Shown piece by piece: positions 26,431 to 34,060 of a stretch of 48,168 nt of DNA. A model generated the notes under the pieces. It was not told the origin of the DNA and ran no database searches. It worked only from the letters and a program-made list of their open reading frames with translations. The stretch is from Mesenet sp031546805 (GTDB lineage Bacteria; Pseudomonadota; Alphaproteobacteria; Rickettsiales; Anaplasmataceae), in the NCBI GenBank assembly GCA_031546805.1, contig JAVBJW010000035.1, forward strand, positions 1-48,168. Reading direction: 5' to 3'. Both the position numbers and the translations under genes were made by a program. Position 1 is the first letter of the stretch. Every line of letters starts with the position of its first letter.

Positions 26431-28851
26431 ATGACACAAGATATGTTTAAAGTGACAAAAGAATCTATGGAATGGGGTGGTCGTACTCTGTCTCTAGAGA
26501 ATGGAAAAGTAGCGCGTCAAGCAAATGGTTCAGTAATTGTAAACTATGGAGATACTTCTATATTAGTGACAATTGTAATCGGGCCAGTAAAAGAAAGTGT
26601 TGATTTCTTGCCGTTGACTGTACAATTTGTTTCAAAAAGTTATGCTACAGGCAAGATCCCTGGTGGTTTTTTCAAGCGTGAAGGTAAGCCTTCTGATAGA
26701 GAAACTTTAATTTCTCGTTTAATAGATAGGAGTGTAAGGCCGTTATTCCAAGAAAATTTTCATAATGAGGTAAGTATAATATGTAATTTATTAACTTATG
26801 ATATGGTGAATTCTCCAGAAGTACCGGCATTGATTGGTGCTGCCGCTGCTATAGCTATTTCTGGCGTACCGTTTAATGGAGGCCTTGCTGGAGCAAGAGT
26901 TGGTTATTGCTCTGACAAGAATAATAACTATAGTTATGTGCTTAATCCATCAGTGAAGCAATCATCATCAAGCAGCTTAGACTTATTTTTATCTGGTAAC
27001 CAAGATTCGGTACTTATGGTTGAATCTGAAGCAAAAGAGTTGTCTGAAGATCAAATGCTTGAAGCTATCAAGTTTGGTCATCAAGAATGTCAATCTGTAA
27101 TTAAGTTTATAAAGGATTTTGCTGATAAAGCTGGGGTAAAGCCTGTTACCTTTATTTCTGATAGTGAAGATAATAATATTACTAAGGATAATATCATTAA
27201 TGAAATTAAAGAGGCATATCAAGATGATTTTACTCGTGCTTATACAAATGTTATAAAAAAGGATAGGGTAGAAGCATTAGAAAATGTTAGAAATAGTGTA
27301 TTGGAAGCATTTATAGAGAAAGGACAGGATAAACAGCTTATATCTTGCGTAATAAAGAGTTTTGAAAGATCATTAGTTCGCAATATGGTTATTTCTACAG
27401 GTAAGAGGATAGATGGACGTTCTTCTACTGAAATACGCTCAATAGACGTTGAAGTTGATATTTTACCAAAAACTCATGGCTCTGCTCTTTTTACTAGAGG
27501 AAATACTCAAGCATTGGTTGTTACAGCTCTTGGTGCTTCTCAAGATGAGCAAGTTGTTGATGACCTTGAAGGAGATAGGCGTGAGCATTTTATGCTTCAC
27601 TATAATTTTCCTTCTTATGCTGTAGGTGAAGTTGCAGCTTTGCGTGCACCAGGGAGAAGAGAAATTGGTCATGGCAAGCTGGCATGGCGTGCTATACATC
27701 CTGTTTTACCTGCTAAATCAGATTTTCCATATACAATTAGGGTAGTATCTGAGATTACAGAGTCTGATGGTTCTTCATCTATGGCAACTGTTTGTGGTGC
27801 ATCGCTTGCTCTTATGGATACTGGTGTTCCAATTAAGTCTGCTGTTGCGGGTATTGCTATGGGACTGATTAAAGAAGATAATAATAATTATGCAATTCTT
27901 TCTGATATATTAGGTGATGAAGATTATTTAGGTGATATGGATTTTAAAGTTGCAGGTACTAAAGCAGGAATCACAGCATTGCAGATGGATATGAAAATTT
28001 CTGGTATAGATTTCAATATCATTAAAGAATCATTGGTGCAAGCTAAAGAAGGTAGATTGCATATAATGAGCAAAATGGATAGCGTTATATCAAAGCCAAA
28101 TAATAATATTAAAGAACATGCTCCTAAGATAACATCTTTCTTTATAGATAAAAACAAGATTCGTAACGTTATAGGTGCTGGCGGTAAAAATATCAAAGAT
28201 ATATCTTACAAAAGTGGAGCAAAGATTGAGATAGAAGATAATGGTATGGTAACAATTCTCGCATCAACTAATCAATTGGCAGAAGTTGCTAAAGAAATGG
28301 TTGTTAATATTGTAACAGAACCACAAATTGGGTCTGTATATGAAGTGAAGGTTGTTGTTATAGAAAGATCTATTGTGTATGTTGAATTTTTAGGTTCAAA
28401 AGAAGGAATTATACATATTAGTGAAATAGCGAATAAACGTATAGACTCAATAGATGAGTTTTTAAAAGTAGGGGATATAGTTAAGGCTTCGGTTATTGGA
28501 ATAGAACGTGATCGTTTTAAGTTATCTATGCGCAGGGTAAACCAAGATACAGGAGAATTATTTGAGGGTGAACTTTTTGAAGCACCGAGGAGTTTTACAA
28601 GAGATAAAAGTAATTTCTCTAATAACGGCTCTTATGAACGCAGACCTAATAATAGATTTGGTGGTGGTAGAAGTGACAGTGGCAGCAGAAGTGATGGCGG
28701 TAGTAGAAGTTACGGTAGTAGAAGTGACGGTGGTAGTAGGAGCGATGGTGATAAAAGGCGAAGTTCTTTTTCAGGGAATAAACCTCGTGATGGTAATGTT
28801 CGTTTTGGTGATAGGGATGCTTCTGGTCCTAGAAAACCAAAATTTTTCTAA
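26431..28851 (+). CDS. pnp: Polyribonucleotide nucleotidyltransferase (PNPase) with Ser/Arg/Gly tail
   Basis: A phosphorolytic 3'-5' exoribonuclease, the core of RNA decay. Two RNase PH-like domains are visible (about 10-215 and 320-545) with GGFFKREGKPSDRETL and FTRGNTQALVVTALG; the active half carries GDEDYLGDMDFKVAGT. A KH domain follows (IRNVIGAGGKNIKDI, about 570-590), then an S1 domain (EGIIHISEIANKRIDSIDEF to DRFKLSMRR, about 635-705). At 806 residues it is longer than E. coli PNPase (711). The extra part is a low-complexity tail from about 708, with tandem GSRSDGG-type repeats at about 743-772 and a basic end. It follows rpsO by 18 bases and has AGAGGAA before the ATG. Confidence 0.96.
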   Translation: MTQDMFKVTKESMEWGGRTLSLENGKVARQANGSVIVNYGDTSILVTIVIGPVKESVDFLPLTVQFVSKSYATGKIPGGFFKREGKPSDRETLISRLIDRSVRPLFQENFHNEVSIICNLLTYDMVNSPEVPALIGAAAAIAISGVPFNGGLAGARVGYCSDKNNNYSYVLNPSVKQSSSSSLDLFLSGNQDSVLMVESEAKELSEDQMLEAIKFGHQECQSVIKFIKDFADKAGVKPVTFISDSEDNNITKDNIINEIKEAYQDDFTRAYTNVIKKDRVEALENVRNSVLEAFIEKGQDKQLISCVIKSFERSLVRNMVISTGKRIDGRSSTEIRSIDVEVDILPKTHGSALFTRGNTQALVVTALGASQDEQVVDDLEGDRREHFMLHYNFPSYAVGEVAALRAPGRREIGHGKLAWRAIHPVLPAKSDFPYTIRVVSEITESDGSSSMATVCGASLALMDTGVPIKSAVAGIAMGLIKEDNNNYAILSDILGDEDYLGDMDFKVAGTKAGITALQMDMKISGIDFNIIKESLVQAKEGRLHIMSKMDSVISKPNNNIKEHAPKITSFFIDKNKIRNVIGAGGKNIKDISYKSGAKIEIEDNGMVTILASTNQLAEVAKEMVVNIVTEPQIGSVYEVKVVVIERSIVYVEFLGSKEGIIHISEIANKRIDSIDEFLKVGDIVKASVIGIERDRFKLSMRRVNQDTGELFEGELFEAPRSFTRDKSNFSNNGSYERRPNNRFGGGRSDSGSRSDGGSRSYGSRSDGGSRSDGDKRRSSFSGNKPRDGNVRFGDRDASGPRKPKFF
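28657..28750 (+). repeat. Short tandem repeats in the 3' end of pnp
   Basis: Degenerate 12-21-base units built from AGTGATGGCGGTAGTAGA-like sequence encode GSRSDGG/GSRSYGS units. The reading frame is preserved through all units. Confidence 0.75.
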
Positions 28852-28905
28852 TAAAAAATGTGATGCTCTGTTTTTATAACAAGTAGTGTAATTTTTAGCA
28901 GAACT

Positions 28906-29712
28906 ATGCCTAATAAGGTGTTCGATCGAAATTTATACAGACAGAATAGAAATAGAGCAGCTCATTCTAATAAGAAATGTGATTTTTTATTTAACGAAAT
29001 AGTTGATATTGTTTTTGAAAAGTTAAGTATTTTATTAAATAATGGTGATAAGATACTTAACTTAGGTTGTAGAAGTGGTCAGTTAATTAATCTTTTACAG
29101 CAAAATAACCGCAATTTTAAAAAGGAAGTGTTTCAGTGTGACATTTCTTATAGTACAGTAAATGAAATAAAATATGGCAAAAGAGTTGTACTTGATGAAG
29201 AGTTCCTGCCGTTTGCAGAAAAAACATTTAATGTTGTAATAAATGCAATGTCATTACATTGTGTTAATAACTTACCAAATGTTTTATTACAAATTAATAA
29301 TATTCTAAAAAAAGATGGTATATTTATCGGTACTTTGTTTGGCCTTAAAACTTTAAATGAACTGCGTCAATCTATATTGAACGTTGAGTTAAAATCTGGT
29401 GCAGTTGAATCAAGAATTATACCTTTTATCAATGCAAGAGATGCTATTAATTTATTACAGCAAAGCAGATTTTTAAATTCAATAATAGATATATATACTA
29501 TAATTGCTGAGTATAAAAATATATATGACTTATTTTATGATTTAAGAGGTATGGGCGAAACTAATATGCTATATTCAAGAAATAAAAATTCTTTATCTAT
29601 AGGTTTAATTGCTGAAATTGAAAAATTTTATATAGATAATTTTTCACAAGATGGTAACTATATCCCAGCAACATTTGAAATAATAATTATGCAAGGAATA
29701 AAATCTACCTAA
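28906..29712 (+). CDS. NDUFAF5-like SAM-dependent methyltransferase family protein
   Basis: A class I methyltransferase-fold protein of 268 residues. The N-terminus MPNKVFDRNLYRQNRNRAA has the VFDRxL...RNRAA pattern of the NDUFAF5/BioC-like family. Motif I is ILNLGCRSGQL (about 45-55), motif II region is EVFQCDIS, and FLPFAEKTFNVVINAMSLHC fits motifs III-IV. NDUFAF5 in mitochondria modifies and assembles complex I, and its closest bacterial homologues are alphaproteobacterial. Given the nuo genes nearby, a complex I assembly role is the best guess; a BioC-type role in biotin synthesis is the alternative. It starts about 55 bases after pnp and precedes rlmE. Confidence 0.8.
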   Translation: MPNKVFDRNLYRQNRNRAAHSNKKCDFLFNEIVDIVFEKLSILLNNGDKILNLGCRSGQLINLLQQNNRNFKKEVFQCDISYSTVNEIKYGKRVVLDEEFLPFAEKTFNVVINAMSLHCVNNLPNVLLQINNILKKDGIFIGTLFGLKTLNELRQSILNVELKSGAVESRIIPFINARDAINLLQQSRFLNSIIDIYTIIAEYKNIYDLFYDLRGMGETNMLYSRNKNSLSIGLIAEIEKFYIDNFSQDGNYIPATFEIIIMQGIKST

Positions 29713-29742
29713 ATTTCTTAAGATATAAAAATATAATTGAGT

Positions 29743-29756
29743 GGAGGATTTAAATA
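29743..29756 (+). promoter_or_regulatory. Shine-Dalgarno GGAGG in front of the AUA start of rlmE
   Basis: GGAGG (29743-29747), a six-base spacer and ATA (29754-29756). This is one of the strongest ribosome sites in the window and it points at a codon that is not a normal start. Confidence 0.7.
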
Positions 29757-30398
29757 AGAGTAAAAGTTAAAACTGCAAAAGGAAGGAAAATATCATCTAC
29801 TAGATGGCTATCTCGTCATTTTAATGATCAATATGTTAAAGATGCATGCAAAAGTGGGTATAGGTCACGTTCTGCTTATAAGTTAATTGAGATAGATGAT
29901 AAGTTTCAATTATTTAAAGCATGTCATAAAGTGATTGATTTAGGTGCGTACCCTGGTGGTTGGTCACAAGTTGTAGCACAAAGAATAATTCGAAACGATC
30001 AAGGTCTAGTTTTTGCCATTGATATTAAAAAAATTGAAGATATTAAGAATGTGAAATTTGTACAGTGTGATATTATTAGTGAAATATCAATTTTATATGA
30101 TAAATTTGGATCTCATAAATTTGATGTAATACTTTCTGATATGGCTTCACAGTCTTGTGGTTGTAATAGAACAGATCATATTAGAATTATTAGTCTCTGC
30201 GAAGCAGCGTTTGAAATTGCTAAACAGTTTTTAGATAGAGATGGAAAGCTCGTAGTAAAAATATTACAAGGTGAATATGAAAAAGCTTTTTATAACGAGT
30301 TAAAGCAAGTTTTTAAAACAGTAAGATACTTTAAACCCAAGTCCAGTAGATCTGACTCTGCAGAAATGTATCTACTTGGACTCGGTTTTAATTTATAA
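29754..30398 (+). CDS. rlmE: 23S rRNA (uridine-2'-O-)methyltransferase, apparent AUA start
   Basis: RlmE (FtsJ/RrmJ) methylates U2552 of 23S rRNA in the 50S subunit. The catalytic tetrad is visible: Lys in RSRSAYKLIEI, Asp in VILSDMA, Lys in KLVVKILQG and Glu in SDSAEMYLL; the SAM loop is DLGAYPGGWSQ. Homology starts about VKVKTAKGRKISSTRWLSRH, encoded from about 29760. In this frame TAA at 29751 is followed by ATA 29754, AGA, GTA, and no ATG, GTG or TTG occurs before GTG 29931, which lies past the first catalytic Lys. GGAGG at 29743-29747 sits six bases before ATA 29754, so ATA is the likely start (214 residues, near the family's 209). A sequence error or strain mutation of an ATG is the alternative. 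Confidence 0.85.
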   Translation: MRVKVKTAKGRKISSTRWLSRHFNDQYVKDACKSGYRSRSAYKLIEIDDKFQLFKACHKVIDLGAYPGGWSQVVAQRIIRNDQGLVFAIDIKKIEDIKNVKFVQCDIISEISILYDKFGSHKFDVILSDMASQSCGCNRTDHIRIISLCEAAFEIAKQFLDRDGKLVVKILQGEYEKAFYNELKQVFKTVRYFKPKSSRSDSAEMYLLGLGFNL

Positions 30399-30462
30399 CA
30401 AACTCTGTTTAGGTAATATATAAATTTCTATACATTACTTATTTTCTAGAAGTTACAATGAA

Positions 30463-30846
30463 TTATAATATGTCATTATCGCTTTGCGATGTTGTATCTA
30501 ATAAATCAAGTTCATCTGAATCATATCCAGATTCGTCTGTGCTATCAATGGTTTGATTGCTAAAATCGCTATTGTTAGCTTGTAACATTTTATCTAACTC
30601 ACCAGACTTATCTAGCTCATGTAGTTTATCATATCCACCAATATGCTCATCATCGATAAATATTTGTGGAACTGTTGTAGCACCCTGAAATTTTTTCACT
30701 ATCTCGTTGCTCAAGTCATTTATTCTTACAATAACCTCTTGATATTCTATGTGTTTTGCATCAAGTAAAGCCTTTGCTTTGATACACCAACGGCATCCTT
30801 CTATTGTATATATTACAACTGGTTTTGCATGTATTGTAATTGCCAT
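30463..30846 (-). CDS. grxC: Glutaredoxin (Grx3-like) with acidic C-terminal extension
   Basis: A small thiol-disulfide oxidoreductase that uses glutathione. I choose ATG 30846 (MAITIHAKPVVIYT), with AGGA eight bases upstream, over the ATG at 30861. The active site is CRWC at 18-21 in place of the usual CPYC; the cis-proline loop TVPQIFIDDEHIGG and the final GYDKLHELDKSGEL are normal. The glutaredoxin fold ends near residue 90. A further about 37 residues are Asp/Ser-rich and probably disordered. A decayed second copy with CPYC lies just upstream on the same strand. The symbol is a family-level choice. Confidence 0.9.
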   Translation of the reverse strand: MAITIHAKPVVIYTIEGCRWCIKAKALLDAKHIEYQEVIVRINDLSNEIVKKFQGATTVPQIFIDDEHIGGYDKLHELDKSGELDKMLQANNSDFSNQTIDSTDESGYDSDELDLLDTTSQSDNDIL

Positions 30847-30882
30847 AATATTAGTCCTCATTTTACTTTTTAAAGTGACGTG

Positions 30883-30911
30883 ATTATAAATACCTATTAT
30901 TTAAAATACAA
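30883..30911 (-). promoter_or_regulatory. Predicted promoter of the glutaredoxin gene
   Basis: On the reverse strand TTGTAT (30911-30906), a 17-base spacer and a perfect TATAAT (30888-30883) lie about 37 bases before the grxC ATG. The same promoter is present in the duplicated segment at 31257-31285. Confidence 0.65.
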
Positions 30912-30941
30912 TTAATTATCATGGAAAGAAAGTTTCTGCTG

Positions 30942-31235
30942 CTATATTAACTTTTGAACCTCATTCTGCAACATTATATCTAATTCACCAGATTTATTTA
31001 GCTCATGTAATCTATCATAGCCACCAACATGTTTGTCATTAATAAATATTTGTGGGACTGTTTTTATATCTTTTACACCATGAGTCTTTTCAATCATTTT
31101 CCTCTAACTATCGCTATTTGGAACAATGCATTTTACATATTCTATCCTCCTTTCTGCGAATATAGCTTCTGCTCTGAGACAATAAGGACATCTTTCTTTT
31201 GCATATATTATAACTGTCATAATACCATTCTCCAT
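30942..31235 (-). pseudogene. Decayed second glutaredoxin copy (CPYC type)
   Basis: Reading the reverse strand from ATG 31235 gives MENGIMTVIIYAKERCPYC, then LRAEAIFAERRIEYVKCIV, an in-frame TAG after NSDS, then KMIEKTHGVKDIKTVPQIF, INDKHVGGYDRLHELNKSGE and LDIML. One stop codon interrupts an otherwise complete glutaredoxin with the classical CPYC site. It lacks the acidic tail of the intact copy and ends in a piece derived from ribF. This is a recent pseudogene created by tandem duplication. Readthrough or downstream restart cannot be excluded but would lose the active site in the latter case. Confidence 0.88.
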
Positions 31236-31287
31236 TTTACTTTTTAAAGTGACTTGATTATAAATACTTATTATTGAAAATACAATT

Positions 31288-32214
31288 ATGGAAATAATTC
31301 ATGGCTATAAGGGATACAATGGTGAAGAAGTAGTTCTAGCATTTGGAAATTTTGATGGTGTTCACTTAGGTCATAGTCATGTTATATCCACTGTTAAAAA
31401 TTTATCTATAAAAAAGAAGATCCCTACTGCTATATTGACTTTTGAACCTCATCCTGCTACTGCCTTATTTAATAAAAAAGATTTCAGGCTAACAGATTTA
31501 AAGCAAAAAATTGAGCTAATAGAGAGCTATAATATAGATTATTTGTACGTTGTAAATTTTGATCAAGATTTTGCCAAAATGAGCCCAGAATATTTTGTTC
31601 AAGAAGTATTAGTTAGTAGTTGCAGGATAAAGCATATAGTTACCGGTCATGAGTGTGCTTTTGGTTATAAACGTTTAGGTAATTTAAAGCTAATTAAGCA
31701 TTTCTCTACTGCCTATAATTATCACATTACCGAACTTGACTCGTTAGTTATAGAAGAAAATATGATTTGTTCTTCATCATTGATTAGAGAATGCTTGGTA
31801 AACGGAAACATTGATCTTGCAAATAAATTACTTGGTAGGCCTTATAATATAGATGGTGTAGTAGCAAAGGGAGTAGGTAGGGGCAAAAAAATAGGGTTTC
31901 CTACTATAAACTTAAGTATTGGCGATGATATGATTAAACCAAAGTTTGGTGTGTATTTTGCCAAGGTTACACATGATAACAATTATTTTTATGGACTAGT
32001 AAATATAGGTGTTAGGCCAACCTTTGGAGCTTTTGAAAAGCCAATATTAGAGATGCATATACTTGATTTTAGTGGTAATTTATATAATTGTGCGGTAAAA
32101 ATAGAGCTTTTAAAGTTTTTACGGCCAGAAAAAAAATTTGATAATGTTGAAGAATTAAAAAAACAAATATATTCTGATATAATAGAGGCACATAGGTTTA
32201 AGGTTAGTTTATGA
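31288..32214 (+). CDS. ribF: Bifunctional riboflavin kinase / FMN adenylyltransferase
   Basis: It converts riboflavin to FMN and then FAD. The N-terminal FAD synthetase domain has AFGNFDGVHLGHSHVI (nucleotidyl-transferase GxFDxxHxGH motif, about 17-32), TFEPHPATALF and the SSSLIRECL stretch. The C-terminal riboflavin kinase domain (about 183-305) has GRGKKIGFPTINLSI and YFYGLVNIGVRPTFG with the expected PTxN motif. The length of 308 residues is normal. The start region was part of the tandem duplication described above, but this copy is intact. It overlaps lspA by four bases. Confidence 0.96.
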   Translation: MEIIHGYKGYNGEEVVLAFGNFDGVHLGHSHVISTVKNLSIKKKIPTAILTFEPHPATALFNKKDFRLTDLKQKIELIESYNIDYLYVVNFDQDFAKMSPEYFVQEVLVSSCRIKHIVTGHECAFGYKRLGNLKLIKHFSTAYNYHITELDSLVIEENMICSSSLIRECLVNGNIDLANKLLGRPYNIDGVVAKGVGRGKKIGFPTINLSIGDDMIKPKFGVYFAKVTHDNNYFYGLVNIGVRPTFGAFEKPILEMHILDFSGNLYNCAVKIELLKFLRPEKKFDNVEELKKQIYSDIIEAHRFKVSL

Positions 32215-32675
32215 CAATGCTGTATCCATTTGTTATATCTTTTGCTGTGATTATTGATCAAGCAAGTAAGTTTTTTATTAGATTATTGCTTAAAAGTAAT
32301 GATGTAATTGAAATTTGTAGTTTTTTAAAATTTATAGAAGTTTGGAATTCTGGCATTAGCTTCGGTTTATTCGATAATTTGCCAAGAAATAATATTATTT
32401 TTTCATTATCCTCAATTATCATAACTTGTATATTCACTTATATTTTATATAGATCACGTAATAAATTTGTCCGCTTTAGTTTTAGCCTGATAATTGGTGG
32501 TGCTATGGGTAATCTTATTGATAGGGTTTACTGGAGCGCAGTTTATGATTTTATAGATATAAAAATTATGAAGTGGCATTGGCCTACTTTTAATCTTGCA
32601 GATTCTTTTATAATCGTGGGAATGTTTTTATTAATCTTTAAATGGTATATTTATGATTTAGTTCGAAAAGTATAA
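32211..32675 (+). CDS. lspA: Lipoprotein signal peptidase (signal peptidase II)
   Basis: An inner-membrane aspartic protease that cleaves prolipoproteins before the lipid-modified Cys. The 154-residue length and four helices fit. VIIDQASKFFI is at about 11-22; EVWNSGISFGLF matches the conserved NxGxxFG motif; the catalytic region is GNLIDRVYWSAVYDFIDI and FNLADSFII, with both catalytic Asp residues present (VYDF and LADS). The ATG overlaps the ribF stop, so the two are translationally coupled, as in many proteobacteria. Confidence 0.96.
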   Translation: MTMLYPFVISFAVIIDQASKFFIRLLLKSNDVIEICSFLKFIEVWNSGISFGLFDNLPRNNIIFSLSSIIITCIFTYILYRSRNKFVRFSFSLIIGGAMGNLIDRVYWSAVYDFIDIKIMKWHWPTFNLADSFIIVGMFLLIFKWYIYDLVRKV

Positions 32676-32740
32676 CAAAAACTATTGTGTTTTTACTTTA
32701 TGGTTAGTATAAAGATTTCAGTGTATACTTAAATCTTAAG

Positions 32741-34060
32741 ATGTGGCATAAATTATTTACCTTCTTATTGTTCTTAACTGTCAGTCAATCAGCCTTTGCA
32801 CTTGATATAAAAGTAAATCATGCAAGATTAGAGAATGGTATGGAAGTTTATGTTATTTCCAATCACCGGATTCCAGCGGTAATGCATATGGTATGGTATA
32901 AAGTTGGAGGAGCTGATGATCCAGTTGGCAAATCAGGACTTGCTCATTATTTGGAACATTTAATGTTTAAAGGTACTGAGAAATTTCAAGACGTATCTGC
33001 AACTATAGGAAGTATAGGTGGTAATTACAATGCCGGAACTTCTTCTGATTTTACCGTCTATCATGAACTAGTTAGGAAAAAAGACCTCAGTTTAGTTATG
33101 GAAATTGAAGCTGATAGGATGCGCAATTTAAACATTACAGATGAAGGAGCAGAAAAGGAACACAATATTGTATTAGAAGAAAGGAAGATGAGGATTGAAA
33201 ATTCTCCTAGGGAAATATTGATTGAAGAGATGGAAAGTGCATTTTATCGTAATAATTATGGCAGGCCAGTTGCAGGTTGGGAGAATGAGATTAATTCTTT
33301 AAGCAAGGATGATGCAGTAAGCTTTTATAATAAATATTACTATCCAAATAATGCTATATTAGTAATTGTTGGTGATGTTAAAGTTGATGATGCATTAGAT
33401 CTGGTGGAAAGGCATTATGGATCTATAGAATCTGGTCCTGTAACCCAGCGTTTTCCTAAACTTGAACCAAAGCACAACACTAATATAACTGTAACTTTAG
33501 ATAGCTATGGAGTACAAGAACCAGAGTTATTTTTTATGTATAAAGCTCCAAGTAAAGTAACTGGTGAAAACTATCTTAAGGTTAGTTTAATAGCTGATAT
33601 TTTAGGTGGTGGAATGTCTAGTAAATTATATGAAGATTTAGTCTTGAATAAAAACTTAGCTGTTAGTGTTAATGCTGGTTATGATGAAATGGTATATGGT
33701 GATAGCTTAATGAAAATTACAGTGCTTCCTAAAAGTGGAATATCCATACAAGAAGTAGAAAATGCACTTAATGAGTCTATTGCTAATTTTATGAGTAGTG
33801 GCGTATCTAGTGAGGAATTACAAAATGCAAAATATAGGTATAAAGCAGAAAAAATTTATGACCTAAATGATTTAACATCTATAGCATATTTTTATGGTGC
33901 TAATTTAGCATTGGATGTTCCAATTGAAGATATAGATATAGCTTACAAAAAATTGAATGATATTGATATAAATAGTATAAATGCAGAGGTTCACTCTATT
34001 TTTTCTGGTGCTAAGTTAGTTGGTTATTTACTTCCTAAAGGAGACGATAATAATGCATAA
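32741..34060 (+). CDS. M16 zinc peptidase, catalytic member, exported
   Basis: A pitrilysin-family (M16) metallopeptidase of 439 residues. The inverted zinc motif is HYLEH (69-73) in GLAHYLEHLMFKGT, and the downstream Glu lies in NIVLEERKMRIENSP. A signal peptide (MWHKLFTFLLFLTVSQSAFA) probably ends after Ala20, so it works in the periplasm. It is followed, with an eight-base overlap, by a second M16-fold protein lacking the zinc site; such pairs usually form one heterodimeric protease, like mitochondrial processing peptidase. The substrate is unknown. The start has no strong Shine-Dalgarno. Confidence 0.93.
   Translation: MWHKLFTFLLFLTVSQSAFALDIKVNHARLENGMEVYVISNHRIPAVMHMVWYKVGGADDPVGKSGLAHYLEHLMFKGTEKFQDVSATIGSIGGNYNAGTSSDFTVYHELVRKKDLSLVMEIEADRMRNLNITDEGAEKEHNIVLEERKMRIENSPREILIEEMESAFYRNNYGRPVAGWENEINSLSKDDAVSFYNKYYYPNNAILVIVGDVKVDDALDLVERHYGSIESGPVTQRFPKLEPKHNTNITVTLDSYGVQEPELFFMYKAPSKVTGENYLKVSLIADILGGGMSSKLYEDLVLNKNLAVSVNAGYDEMVYGDSLMKITVLPKSGISIQEVENALNESIANFMSSGVSSEELQNAKYRYKAEKIYDLNDLTSIAYFYGANLALDVPIEDIDIAYKKLNDIDINSINAEVHSIFSGAKLVGYLLPKGDDNNA

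Larger units (their letters stand above)
30859..31288. repeat. Tandem duplication copies: promoter segment repeated 374 bases apart
   Basis: Segments 30859-30914 and 31233-31288 are the same 56 bases with three mismatches. Each carries the reverse-strand grx promoter on one side and leads into an ATGGAA start on the other. Next to the left copy, 30921-30985 retains a garbled piece of the ribF 5' end (encoding an AILTFEPHSAT-like stretch). The right copy leads into intact ribF. Together with the grx pseudogene this shows duplication of a unit spanning grx, promoter and the start of ribF. Confidence 0.85.

Noticed and set aside
28657..28750. Possible CRISPR-like repeat array
   Set aside because: The units are short, contiguous, in frame and without spacers; they are coding tandem repeats.
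28562..28879. Forward-strand Val/Met-rich frame at the end of pnp
   Set aside because: A frame-shifted reading of the repetitive pnp tail; the pnp frame itself is intact to its stop.
29931..30398. GTG at 29931 as the rlmE start
   Set aside because: It would remove the conserved N-terminus and the first catalytic lysine (YKLIEI), and it has no ribosome site; homology continues upstream to about 29760.
31029..31247. Forward-strand 72-residue frame
   Set aside because: It lies antisense to the glutaredoxin pseudogene, and its sequence has no coding features.
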